DNA of 64,000 nucleotides from Arthonia radiata (lineage: Eukaryota > Ascomycota > Arthoniomycetes > Arthoniales > Arthoniaceae), in NCBI GenBank assembly GCA_002989075.1, contig PSQN01000001.1, forward strand, positions 657,760 through 721,759, given 5' to 3'. The position numbers were made by a program, and so were the translations under genes. Shown in pieces: positions 36,447-46,773 of this stretch. The notes below the pieces were generated by a model. It was not told the origin of the DNA. It did not search any database and saw only the letters and a program-made list of their open reading frames with translations. Within the stretch, counting starts at the first letter, position 1. Each line of letters starts with the position of its first letter.

Positions 36447-36798
36447 CATGATATACATGATGTTTGAGAAGAGAAAATACTGATGATGGCACTGGCGACT
36501 TGATGGCGGGTGGATCGAGGACGCCCAAATCGTTTGACGGGAACAGGTGAACACATTTGGATGGCGATTGAGATGAGATAGGTAGACGTACGTCGGCAAA
36601 CATGTGCATTAAGATTAATTCAGCCACTTATGTAACAGCTCTGTACAGCTCAGCGGTCGAGAATCTCTGCGATACTGTACATCCATCCAATTGTTCCAAA
36701 ATGTGCGGCTGCACATGGCTGCACCTGCACTCATCTGCAAAACAAACAAGATACCAGCGCCTTCACTTCTCGCTCCCTTGCGTGCCTATTTTCACCCT
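36447..36798. other. convergent 3' intergenic region
   Basis: 352 bp between the GT8 stop and the reductase stop. No gene is seen. Confidence 0.6.
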
Positions 36799-37834
36799 CT
36801 AGGAAGGCCAGTCACAGCTCTCCGACAGCAGCTCCGCTAACTCCTCCAGCTTATCCTGATCAAACTGCTCAAACGCATTGTATATCGCGCAGTCAATATC
36901 AATTACAGCCACGATCTGTCACGGTGTCAGTCCGTACTTCACTTTCCTAACCATTACACTCCTGGAATGCGATTGGCGGCACCGACAACCGCTCGAACCG
37001 AATAGACACAAGGTTCAAGCGAACCGGGACAACAAGGCTCAGATAACGTTGGAGAGGAGGTTAAGCAAGATCAAAGAAGCCCGACCTACATTCTCCCGCT
37101 TCATAACTGGCACCACGATCTCACTCTTTGTAATCGGGTCGCACGCGATGTGTCCCGCAAACTGCGTGATATTGCCCACTTTGAGCGTCTCGCCGCGGGC
37201 AACGGCCGTACCGACGACGCCCATGCCTGTTGGTATATTTTGACTGTTCGTCTTATCAGCACAACACTGATTACCTTCCTGCCCGCTCAAGCCCCTTCTC
37301 TCGCCTCAAACAACACCCTCCCGTCCCTGCTACCACGCAGGTGCCACAGGGACATGGGCGGAGCGTTGTGTAGTGGACAAGAGTGGGTAATTAGAGACTC
37401 ACCAAGCAACCTTCCCCTGAAACGGCCCCAACATCAGATTCTTCGGCCCTTCGATCGTAGACGACGACCCCGACAACAGGTCTGGGTACACGTAGAAGCC
37501 GACCCAGTTGACGTGGTGTGCTGGCGTGTCCTCGGGGAGCGCTTTGAAGGCGTGCCAGAGGAGGGAGGCGCAGTTGGCTGTGTTGCTTCGCTGATATCAG
37601 TCCCGTGCTTTGTAAGGTTAGGGTGTAATTAGGGGTTGCGTACGAGACCTGTTGGTGTTAGCAACGAATGGGTAGGAGGAGGGGTGTGGGATTGGAGAAC
37701 GAGAATGGAAAAAGAGAAGTTAGAAGAAGGGAGGAGCTTACCCAGTTCTTTTGATCTTCGAATAATGTTTCACATTGCTGATGCACTTGTTCGTACAGCT
37801 GTTGCTTGTTCATCCCGTCAGGGAAGGTGGACAT
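36799..37834 (-). CDS. free methionine-R-sulfoxide reductase (GAF-type fRMsr), with a 5-nt microexon
   Basis: Five exons are proposed: 37834-37742, 37648-37644, 37585-37403, 37243-37090 and 36915-36799, giving 183 aa. The GAF-fold family is clear from SLLWHAFKAL, HHVNWVGFYVYPDL, GPFQGKVACQ, GHIACD, SEIVVPVMKREN and VAVIDIDCAIYNAFEQFD. The enzyme reduces free methionine-R-sulfoxide with thioredoxin. The family has three redox cysteines, 10 and 24 residues apart (91, 101 and 125 in yeast). Here Cys94 and Cys128 are present, but the middle position is Val104 (GMGVVGTA in place of GVCGTA). Exon 2 (GTCTC) gives W-V-S-N, matching yeast WVCN; skipping it with a single 151-bp intron gives W-R-S-N. 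Introns 3 and 4 are long for this window (159 and 174 bp). Confidence 0.85.
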
Positions 37835-38177
37835 TTTTGCGGTATCCTGGAGATTTTGTCAGCCTCGCGTCAAGGAATCTTGACATCCGACGGTATTGTA
37901 CCATCGTGAAAGTGTTACTGATATTAATGACCGATGTATAGGTCGGTGTGAGTGCCAGTCGTAGTTCAAGAAGTGCATCTGCAAGTCCACGTCCGAATTG
38001 GAAGACCAACATCGAGGAGCTAACTCGTTACGGCTGGATGACGTACAAATGTCACCGATCGGGACAGGGCTGCATGGATTTGAAGAGCCGCAGGACGAAC
38101 TTGGCAAACAGTGCGATGTGCGGACACGTTTATAAAAAGACATGCATATTTTGCGCCTGCCCAATTTCGTTTCCACT
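37835..38177. other. intergenic between reductase start and oxygenase stop
   Basis: 343 bp; both genes run leftward. It holds the reductase promoter and the 3' end of the mpaB-like gene. No further gene. Confidence 0.6.
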
Positions 38178-39725
38178 CTATAGCGACAGAAAGTGCACCG
38201 CCCTTCCCAGATCGCCTTGGACACCTATTCTCCAAAGCACCCCAAACACGGTCGTTAATATCCAATAGGTGCCATATCCAAATGAGCCCAGCACCAGCAG
38301 CCCCATGAGCAACCACTTCAGATTCCGCGTCTCCACGCCCCGCATGTTTGGCCGCTGCTCTTTCGAGTCGTTCAGCTCCGTTACGGTGCTGTATTCCGGG
38401 ACGTATTTGAAGTCGAAACCCGTCTCGCTCCCTCCTAGGCCGTATTTACTTTCGACCACGATCGCGTAGAACACGCGCTTCACTGTTGCGATGCGCTTTT
38501 GCTCGAGGCTTGGGAACAGCCGCTGACCGTACGTCACAACGATGAAGAACAGACATTGACCCGCCACTAGCGCCCAGTGATACGCACTCGGACGCGGCAG
38601 CCCCAGCGCATCGCCTAGCTCATTTCCATTGAGCCAGCGCGCGCTCGCGATGAGGAAGTCTGCAGAGGCGTAGCCTGGCGGCTGGTCATCAAGGCTCTTA
38701 ATAATGTTGTTTGCCATCAGCTTCGACGTCTCTGAGGGATTGACCTCATAGTACAGCAGGCTCTCCAATGTCGACTTCGCTTTGTGCGGCATCTCAAGAA
38801 AGTCCGTGGGCGTGCCCATGATGTATCCGATATACCGCCAGAGCGCGATGTAGTCGACGATCTCCTGCTGGCGCATGAAGATGCCCTGACGCGGTAAGCT
38901 CAGCCAGATTAAGGTTGCGGAAAATGAGAGGATGGTGGCTACGCAGTCGAGATCGTTAATTGGTACACCCCACTCCTTGATGTTGTAGTAGGACGGCCTA
39001 TCACGCGCAAGGTGAGTGATACGGTTGCGTACCGCGGCGTGAAGAAAGCGCACACGGACAGAAGATGCGAAGCCCTCGCCGCCTGGCTGGATGGCTTCTA
39101 ATGAGCGCGTGCATTGTAGGATGTGCTGCGTTGTTTCAAAAAGACGACGTCGAGCGACTTTCGTGGAGAAACCACCTGTGCGCGCAAGCGTCTCGACGAC
39201 ACGAGCAGCGCCCATGCCACCGAGCAGGGCTTGATACGCAAGACCAGTCAGATTGGGGCCGCCATACCGGTAAAAGACGTCCTGACCACGCTGAATCTGG
39301 TCCCAGTCAACCCAGTCAGGGATGGTGTTAATCTCGGTCCAAAGTTCTTGGAGCTTGGGGTCAGTAGAAGCGTTATCGCGAAGAAGCCCGTACAGATCTC
39401 TACTAAAAGGGCATTTGGGCTCTTGAGGCTGGCTCTTTTCGTCAAAGTGCTGGTCTTGCTGATGTTGCTGTCTAGGGAGCGTGTTAGGCTTTGGCGGTGA
39501 GATCTCGTCGAGCTTCAGAAGGCATTCTTCGGCCAAGGTGTCGTAGGTATGTTTCAATGGCTCATGCTGTGCCGGCGTCATATGATCGTCAGTCCATTCA
39601 AAGGTGAAACCCCAACAGCTATGAACGTCAGCGTTTGACAGGCAAGCAGCGCTGCAGGATTTCGAAGGCTCTACTCACGTGGTGGTATTTGGCGTTCGCC
39701 GCCGGAACGGATTGGGCCAAGCCAT
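38178..39725 (-). CDS. ER-bound oxygenase mpaB / DUF2236-family protein
   Basis: Exons 39725-39679 and 39618-38178 (60-bp intron) encode 495 aa. The first exon supplies MAWPNPFRRRTPNTT and the junction reads T-CWGFTFEWTDDHMTP. The DUF2236 core (latex-clearing/mpaB-like heme oxygenase) shows GGPNLTGLAYQALLGGMG, FETTQHILQC, RVRFLHAAVRNRI, WGVPINDLD and LWRYIGYIMGTP. Two hydrophobic segments near the C-terminus (HWALVAGQCLFFIVVTYG and WLLMGLLVLGSFGYG) fit membrane anchoring. MpaB cleaves an isoprenoid chain in mycophenolic acid synthesis, but most fungi carry housekeeping paralogues of unknown substrate. No biosynthetic cluster surrounds this one. Heme ligand positions were not assigned. Confidence 0.85.
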
Positions 39726-40855
39726 CGTTATCGCAATCCGCTTAGAGCTGTAAATGCTGCACGTATGAATCGAAAAGGTATGCGGTGAGGTCCAGGCGCC
39801 ATTACGCGAGTGGGATGCTCATCTATATGTAGGTCATACAGGCCAGATAAGCTATGAACTGCGAGACCGCGACCAGTCCGTCAGCAGTCAGCGGAAGTCC
39901 ACGGTTTGAGTCTTTGCAGGGTGTCACATCCACAGTGAGATGCGGGCGGAGGCTTCGGACAATGTTTCAGCTTGAGTCTCGAATTGTGCCTGGCTTATTG
40001 TCCACCTTCAATTAGCTATCGAAATTTTGCAGGTCTCGTTCACTTTCGGTATGAGTACAATAACATATACTCGTGCAGAAGGAAGATGTAGGTCGACGGT
40101 GGCGTCAAAGTCGTCATTGGTGATCGGACGAACCACCGCGCTAATCGTGCACAGGCCACTGGCGCCTGTTTCGACGAGTCAGTGCTTAGCGCGGTGAGCA
40201 CAATGTGCGTTTCTCTCATCCACTCTGTCCTCATTTCGCCTTCCATCTTCGTTCATCCCGTCATCCTTGACCACCACCAGAATGAAGCACAAACAACTCG
40301 ATAGCATATCTGTAGCCACTCGTTGTAGCAGACGCAATATACCCGCAGGGATAGCCCCGATGAATTTCTTTCTGCTTTTAAAATGCTTCGTTTTCCGTTC
40401 TGTTATCCTGCACGCCTGCTATATCTCTCGCGTCCCCCTTGCTTGACCGTGTCGTTTCTGGGAACTTCGGCATTTCAGACGCGATACTGCTAGACAAACT
40501 GATTCTGCAGACCAATTGCAAGTTCTTCCGCTTCAGCTGACCACGATCAAACGAACCTAGGTCGAACAACCCGAGCACCGGCGCATTACTAACGACGCCT
40601 TCTCCGTCACGAACACGTCGGAGTGACTGCCTGTCACATCTTCTCCAGAGATTCTGGAAGCGTCCGCGACAGGCGCCCGCATGTCGCTGTCACTGAAGCA
40701 ATAGTGGAAGCAAACAGTCTGATACTCGAAGGAAAAGCACTCATCATAAATGGTGAAGATCTAATGGCCGTGAGAAGGAGGTGCCTGACATAGCAGGCGA
40801 AACCCGCAGGAAGGAAACTCGCCGCATCCACAAATCAGCGACGTTCTCGGCAATC
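39726..40855. other. intergenic, divergent between oxygenase and copper ATPase
   Basis: About 1.1 kb between divergent starts. It must hold both promoters. Short open frames at 40040-40578 (minus) have no recognised family. An open in-frame leader runs from 40781 to the ATPase ATG at 40856, but it lacks an ATG. Confidence 0.5.
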
Positions 40856-43800
40856 ATGGCCTCAGCTGCACGTCCATCCTCGTCTGGGGTGCAGACTTCC
40901 ACATATGTCATATCGAATCTGCACTGCAATAGTTGTATTGCCCAGATCGAGCGCACTCTCTATGACCTCGAACCGCGTCCTTTCTCAATATCACATTCAA
41001 TATTGGCACACACAGTGTCCGTCTCGCACTCTCCATCGCTCAGCGTTGCTGAGGTCGCCATAGCGCTCGAAGAAGCCGGTTTCGAGGTGTACGATGAGCG
41101 TCGCTTTAGTCGCCGAGTTAGTGGTGCCTTCGAGCAAGCTGTACAGAGATGGCGCTCTGGCTCTCAAGAATTGGATTCACGCAAGCGAAAGAGACACATG
41201 GAAAACTGTGAAGATTGCAGGAATAAGTTCCAGCATGACAAATCGGGCGAGAAGGAGGAGGACTCTCAAGCACATCTGCGAGACCACAAGTCTCCCAAGC
41301 GCGACAGCAGCACCGATATCGAGGTTCTAGATGACAAGTTGGGCGAGTCTTCCGACTTGCAGACCGTCATCACTACACAGCCTTCCGTAACCTCGGGAGC
41401 GATCTTTGAAGCGAGTGTTGCAGTCGAGGGCATGACCTGCGCCTCGTGCATATCCTCTGTTACCGCCGCACTGAGGGAGCAACCCTGGATCAAAGATGTT
41501 AACGTTAATCTGCTCACTCACTCAGCCAACATTGTTTTTGGGGATAAAGGGAGGAAGGACGAGATACTGAACGTTATTGAAGACATTGGGTTCGGCGCAT
41601 CGCTGGAACGAGTCACCAAGCTGGGAAAACAACAACGGCAAGAGCCATCACCCAATTCCCAAAACTACCTCGCGACTTTTTCAATCATGGGTATGACATG
41701 CAGCTCGTGCGTGTCAAGCATTACAACCCAGCTAAGAGAGCAACCTTGGATTCTGGATGTCGATGTGGATCTGCTGTCAAACAGTGCCAGAGTCACTATT
41801 GATGACAAAGACCACACGACAGATGTCATTGAAGTCCTAGAGGACGCTGGGTTCGAGGCCAAGCTCAATGATGTTCAACTGTTGAACTTGAAAGGACCAC
41901 CTCAACAGCAGAGAACACTCATGATTCGTGTCGACGGCATGTATTGCGAACACTGTCCTGGCAAGATTGTCAGCGCGATTAACGGACTTGAAGACGTAGG
42001 TATTGATAAAGCACCGTCAAACAAGGAGCCGGTCGTATCGGTCACCTACTCGCCTTACGTACCACATCGGACCGCGAGGACAATATTGGCAGCTATCAAA
42101 AACCGAGACCCTGCATTTGACCCATCCATCTACAAGCCTACGACTCTAGAGCAGCGCTCACGAGAGATATACAGGCGTGAGCAGGTCCGTATCCTTTCTA
42201 GGCTAATCCTCTGCATCCTCTGTGCCATCCCGACATTTGTCGTTGGCATTGTCTGCATGACTCTGATATCGGATTCTGACGCCGGACGGCAGTATCTTGA
42301 AGAGCGATTGAAGGGCGTTCAGCGAGGGGATTGGGCAATGCTAGTGCTCGCAACTCCAGTATACTTCTTGGCCGCCGACGTATTTCACAGAAAGATGCTG
42401 AAGGAGGTTCGAGCACTCTGGAGACCGAAAAGTCCAGTGCCCCTGCTCCGAAGGTTCTATCGTTTCGGCAGCATGAACATGCTCATCTCGTTTGGAACTT
42501 CAATTGCCTATTCGGCCTCGCTTGCACAGATCGTTGTCGCTGCTCGAAATAGGAACCAATCGTCAGACGGCCAGCAAGGTCAGACGTATTTCGACTCTGT
42601 AGTTTTCCTTACGCTCTTTCTTCTTGTTGGTCGTCTGATCGAAGCTCATGCGAAGGCTAGCACTGGGGATGCAGTCACAGCACTTGGCCGTATGCGACCC
42701 GAACATGCTCTCTTAGTTGGCCCGCAGACACAGAAGGTCGACGCCGACTTGATAGACGCCGGCGACACCATTCGAGTACTCCCGGGCACATCACCACCCT
42801 GCGACGGTGTCATCACTGATGGGCAGACACGGTTCGACGAGTCGAGCTTGACAGGCGAATCGAAGCTTATCTTCAAGCATGGAGGGGATCAAGTCTTCAG
42901 CGGCACCGTCAACAAAGATGCAGCAGTCAACGTCCGGGTCACCAGTCCAGCCGGTCAATCCATGCTCGACGATGTCGTAACGGCGATTCGAGAAGGCCAG
43001 ACCAAACGGGCCCCCATCGAACGCACCGCTGATCAGCTCACTAGCTACTTCGTTCCAGTCATTACGCTGCTTGCTATATTGACTTGGCTCATCTGGCTCT
43101 CCCTTGGCCTCTCCGGCGTACTTCCGCAAGACTATCTTGACAATAACGAGGGCGGCTGGCCGTTCTGGGCGCTCGAGTTCGCAATCGCCGTCTTTGTCGT
43201 TGCATGCCCTTGCGGCCTTGGTCTGGCCGCTCCAACTGCGCTCTTCGTTGGTAGTGGCATCGCAGCGCACCATGGTATTCTTGTCAAAGGCGGTGGCGAG
43301 GCGTTTCAGGAGGCAAGTAACGTTGATATCGTTGCATTTGATAAGACCGGTACATTGACGACTGGTGGCGAGCCCACTGTCGCTGATGCTGAAATAGTCG
43401 CCAAAGACAAGCATCTCGTACATGCTCTTACTGCAAAGCTGGAACAAGATAGCAGCCACCCAATCGCCAAAGCGCTCGTGGCTTACTGCCGGCCTTCCTG
43501 CAAAGACTTTGACAACATTACCACACTGTCAACAGAAGAAGTGCCCGGCAAAGGTATGCGTGGCATCTTCTCCCTTCCTAGTCCCAATCCGCGCACGATT
43601 GAGGTCCTAGCCGGCAACGAATTCCTCCTAGAGTCGCACTCTGTCGCCATCGCCCCGATCCATATTGACCGCCTCAAGCAATGGCAGAAGAACGGACGCT
43701 CCGTAGCACTCATCGCCACACGAACCCTTGCCACTCCCCCTTCCAATACCTCTTCCAACAACCACGCAGACACTCCAACCACCGTGCCACCCTTCATCCT

Positions 43801-44761
43801 CTCAGCCCTCTTCGCAACCTCCGATCCTCTCCGCCCTGAAGCCCGCAGCACCATGTTCTCCCTCCGATCCCGCGGCATTCAAACCTGGATGATCACAGGC
43901 GACAATCTCCTCACGGCCAAGTCCATCGCAAAACAAGTCGGCATCCCCGAAGCTCAGATCTTCGCCGATGTCCTGCCCATAGAGAAAGCTGACAAGATCC
44001 GCTACCTTCAGCGCTCACAACCAGCTAAGCCGTCTCGCAGCTGGAATATCTTCAAGAGCTTCTCGCCCTCCGCCGTGAAAAGAGCAAAAGTGGCAATGGT
44101 AGGCGACGGCATCAACGACGCCCCTGCGCTCTCAGCCGCAGACGTCGGTATAGCCCTCGCGTCCGGCACGGATATTGCAGTGCAATCTGCGCCGTTCGTC
44201 ATTTTGAACCCTTCATCCAGCACCCACACTGCCACTTCCTCATCCTCCGCCACTGACATCACCGCCCAACCCCAGTCCAGCCCCCATCCCAACGAAAGCA
44301 CCCTCAACCTCCACACAATCCTCGTTCTCCTCTCCCTCAGCCGCACAGTCTTTCGGCGCGTCCGCTTCAACTTCGGATGGGCGCTTCTGTACAATCTCAT
44401 ACTCATACCGATCGCTGCAGGCGTGTTGTATCCAGTGAAACGAGGAGACAGCCATGTGCGATTGGACCCGGCGTGGGCGGCGCTGGCAATGGCGTGCAGT
44501 AGTGTGAGCGTCGTGGTTAGTAGTTTGAGTTTGAGATGGGGATGGATGCCGGGTGTTGGATTTCGGGTTCAGAGGAAGTGGGAGCGGGATGGTGAGAGGG
44601 TGCGGGAGGACGGGGAAAAGGTGGATTATGAGCAGCGCGATGGCGCTGAAAATCGTGATAGAGAAGGCGGAGGGGATGGTGCCGGCGGTGCTGACCCAGG
44701 AGATGTTGAGAAGCGGACGGATCGCTGGGGCTCGGATGGAGGGAGATTTATACATGATTGA
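40856..44761 (+). CDS. copper-transporting P1B-type ATPase with four N-terminal HMA-like repeats
   Basis: Intronless, 1301 aa from the ATG at 40856. Metal-binding motifs run in order: LHCNSC (residues 22-27, degenerate first repeat), GMTCASC (about 191), GMTCSSC (about 279) and GMYCEHC (about 361). The P-type ATPase core follows: CPC in VACPCGLGLAAPTA (about 782), phosphorylation site DKTGTLT (about 828), SHPIAKAL (about 867), MITGDN and GDGINDAPALSAADVG (about 1083). The CPC and HP motifs fit Cu(I) export or loading into secretory compartments. The four-repeat layout resembles the CRP1/PCA1-like fungal pumps linked to copper tolerance more than single-repeat Ccc2 types; this is inference. 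A Ser/Thr-rich insert separates the GDGIND motif from the last membrane pair. The C-terminal tail is strongly charged (Glu/Asp/Arg/Gly). Confidence 0.93.
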   Translation: MASAARPSSSGVQTSTYVISNLHCNSCIAQIERTLYDLEPRPFSISHSILAHTVSVSHSPSLSVAEVAIALEEAGFEVYDERRFSRRVSGAFEQAVQRWRSGSQELDSRKRKRHMENCEDCRNKFQHDKSGEKEEDSQAHLRDHKSPKRDSSTDIEVLDDKLGESSDLQTVITTQPSVTSGAIFEASVAVEGMTCASCISSVTAALREQPWIKDVNVNLLTHSANIVFGDKGRKDEILNVIEDIGFGASLERVTKLGKQQRQEPSPNSQNYLATFSIMGMTCSSCVSSITTQLREQPWILDVDVDLLSNSARVTIDDKDHTTDVIEVLEDAGFEAKLNDVQLLNLKGPPQQQRTLMIRVDGMYCEHCPGKIVSAINGLEDVGIDKAPSNKEPVVSVTYSPYVPHRTARTILAAIKNRDPAFDPSIYKPTTLEQRSREIYRREQVRILSRLILCILCAIPTFVVGIVCMTLISDSDAGRQYLEERLKGVQRGDWAMLVLATPVYFLAADVFHRKMLKEVRALWRPKSPVPLLRRFYRFGSMNMLISFGTSIAYSASLAQIVVAARNRNQSSDGQQGQTYFDSVVFLTLFLLVGRLIEAHAKASTGDAVTALGRMRPEHALLVGPQTQKVDADLIDAGDTIRVLPGTSPPCDGVITDGQTRFDESSLTGESKLIFKHGGDQVFSGTVNKDAAVNVRVTSPAGQSMLDDVVTAIREGQTKRAPIERTADQLTSYFVPVITLLAILTWLIWLSLGLSGVLPQDYLDNNEGGWPFWALEFAIAVFVVACPCGLGLAAPTALFVGSGIAAHHGILVKGGGEAFQEASNVDIVAFDKTGTLTTGGEPTVADAEIVAKDKHLVHALTAKLEQDSSHPIAKALVAYCRPSCKDFDNITTLSTEEVPGKGMRGIFSLPSPNPRTIEVLAGNEFLLESHSVAIAPIHIDRLKQWQKNGRSVALIATRTLATPPSNTSSNNHADTPTTVPPFILSALFATSDPLRPEARSTMFSLRSRGIQTWMITGDNLLTAKSIAKQVGIPEAQIFADVLPIEKADKIRYLQRSQPAKPSRSWNIFKSFSPSAVKRAKVAMVGDGINDAPALSAADVGIALASGTDIAVQSAPFVILNPSSSTHTATSSSSATDITAQPQSSPHPNESTLNLHTILVLLSLSRTVFRRVRFNFGWALLYNLILIPIAAGVLYPVKRGDSHVRLDPAWAALAMACSSVSVVVSSLSLRWGWMPGVGFRVQRKWERDGERVREDGEKVDYEQRDGAENRDREGGGDGAGGADPGDVEKRTDRWGSDGGRFIHD

Positions 44762-44905
44762 CGATATACTCACGACTCACGAATATTATGCACGGCGTCT
44801 TCACATATAGCAGAAAACAAACACGTTTCGCTGCAACACACGTTTATTTGCCGCTGTTGACATTATCATTCACCTCACGGCCACGACTCACAACCGTCCG
44901 AAACC

Positions 44906-46659
44906 CTAGCCACCACCCCCACCATCACCCCCCGGCGCCTCAATCGTCTGCCCCTGCCCCTGCTGCACCCTCCCCCTCCCAACCGCACTCCTCCTCTTCC
45001 CAACCCCAACGCCCACCCCACTCCCCCCCCTCCTCCCCTCCTCCTCCTCCTCCCCACTATCACTCTCAGCCGGCACATCCCACCCCACCAACCCCCTCAA
45101 CACCCGATTCTCCGCCCTCACCTCCCGTATCCTCCTCTCCATGCCCCCCGTCTCCTCACTCCGCTCCCTCAACGCCTTCCTCGCCCACTCCGCCGCCCGC
45201 CCCAGTCCCGCCTGCCACTCCCCATGCTCAATCCGCAGCTGTAGATTCGCGTCCCGCTCCTGCTCGAGGAGTTTGTTGTAGTGTGCGTGGATGGCTATGA
45301 TGGCTTGGGAGTGGGACAAAGCGTACGAGCGCAGTTTATCCATGATGGAGTTAAGGAAGGAGACGTAGTCGTCGTTGAGGGCGCACTGGGCGTGGAGGTC
45401 GTCAGTGAGCGTGGCGTTGGCGACGTGCGTGGCGTGCAGTTGTTGGCGGAGCGACGTGAGTTCGATGTCTTTTTCGGTGTCGGAGACGTCGCGCGTGTGG
45501 GAGGTGGCGCCGTTGGTTTGTGTGTCGGTGGCAGTGTCTTGCTGTCCGTGCTCCCCGTTTCCTGGCGTCGTGCCATTCTCAGGCCTGGCATTTTGCCGCT
45601 CGCGCTCTCTAAGCTGCCGAACTTGCGCGTTCAGCTCTACTGTCTGTGCACGGTTTTGTGCGAGGACATCGGAGAGCTCTTGCACGATTCCCCAGAGGTA
45701 ATTTATGTCTGTTTGTTGGCCGGCGTGGGGGACACCGTTGGGTAGGAGGCCATTGGTGAGGCCGTTAGGTTGAGGTTGAGATGCGAGGGATGCGGGGCTT
45801 TGTGCGCCGGGCGTGGGGGCTTGACGCTGAATGTTGGTGCTTATGGGCATGCTGGACGAAGTCGCAGTATTCGGATGGGTGTTGATGCGGCCGAAGCCGA
45901 TGTGCCGTCGCTCTTGCTCTGTACTTTGCGGTGGGTATCTGGGGATATCAATGTACCTGTGGGATCTGTTGACAGATGGGTGAAACGGTGATAGGCCCTT
46001 CTTGCTCAAGAGCGGAGTCGCAGGGGGAGGTGGAGACGACTGTACTCGTGCCTGTTTCGCTTCGTCTGCAAGCTTCACGCCAATGCGTCCGTGGTAGTCA
46101 AGCGCGTGGTCCTCTGGGTCGTCGTCCTCGTCTTCTTGGTCGGGTTCGTCGTCCTCCGATTCGTAGAGACTGAGCTTATCAAACTCAAACAAATGTTCTT
46201 CCGCAGCTCCGTCCAAGTTTTGACGTGGAGCTGTATCCTCTACGGTGGAGGGAGATTCTGGCTCTGCGCTGCTCGTGGGCTGTCCTCCAGTGGACGAGGA
46301 AGATGCGTCGGATATGAGAGGGTGTTTGGGGGAAAGGTGATCGTCAGGCCTAGTATCACGGTAAGGATGATGGCGAAAGGTGGAGCTACGTCGAGCGCGA
46401 GTTGGTGGGACTAGAATAAATTTGTCTAGTCAGTTGAAGGTATCGAAGTCACAATGATAGTTGCCAAGACATGTGCCGCAGAGGGACTCCATTCAATTGC
46501 TCAATTCAACGAACCTTGACTGTTCACATCCTCATCTTTAATAATGCCGTCCTCCTCTCTTATCATCTCAACGCACCGCTCAAGAACATTGAATGCGCTC
46601 GCGTGTCCAAGTTGGCCCTGGATCCACTCTCTCTGCGGCAACGAGGTTTCGTCCATCAT
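44906..46659 (-). CDS. coiled-coil, low-complexity protein of unknown function
   Basis: Exons 46659-46515 and 46410-44906 join over a 104-bp intron (donor CAAG|GTTCGT, acceptor TTCTAG) to give 549 aa. The start MMDETSLPQREWIQGQLGH is the first ATG after a gap from the upstream gene. In order there are a helical N-terminus (LERCVEMIREEDGIIK), a disordered Ser/Pro region, an acidic patch (ESEDDEPDQEDEDDD) and a long Gln/Pro region. Then a coiled coil runs from about LWGIVQELSDVLAQN through EKDIELTSLRQQL to MERRIREVRAENRVL. The tail is Gly/Arg/Glu-rich and is encoded by a C-rich polypyrimidine tract (about 44920-45060). No family is recognised. The protein may be structural or a scaffold. It converges on the copper ATPase with 144 bp between stop codons. 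Confidence 0.65.
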
Positions 46660-46773
46660 GGTACCGGAAAGACCAAGTCCTCCCAACCACCTCAGACTAC
46701 TCTCACGAGATTGCGAATCGGCCAAAGCTGCATCTGAGATCTGTCACTTGCACGTTCGCAAGTAGCTCGACCC

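Noticed and set aside
38178-44761. A mycophenolic-acid-like biosynthetic cluster around the mpaB-family gene
   Set aside because: No polyketide synthase, P450, methyltransferase or prenyl-processing gene lies nearby; neighbours are a reductase and a copper pump.
44875-45300. Plus-strand proline/serine-rich frame (44758-45300)
   Set aside because: It is the antisense of the Gly/Arg/Glu-rich tail of the coiled-coil gene, and the low-complexity polypyrimidine tract keeps it open by chance.
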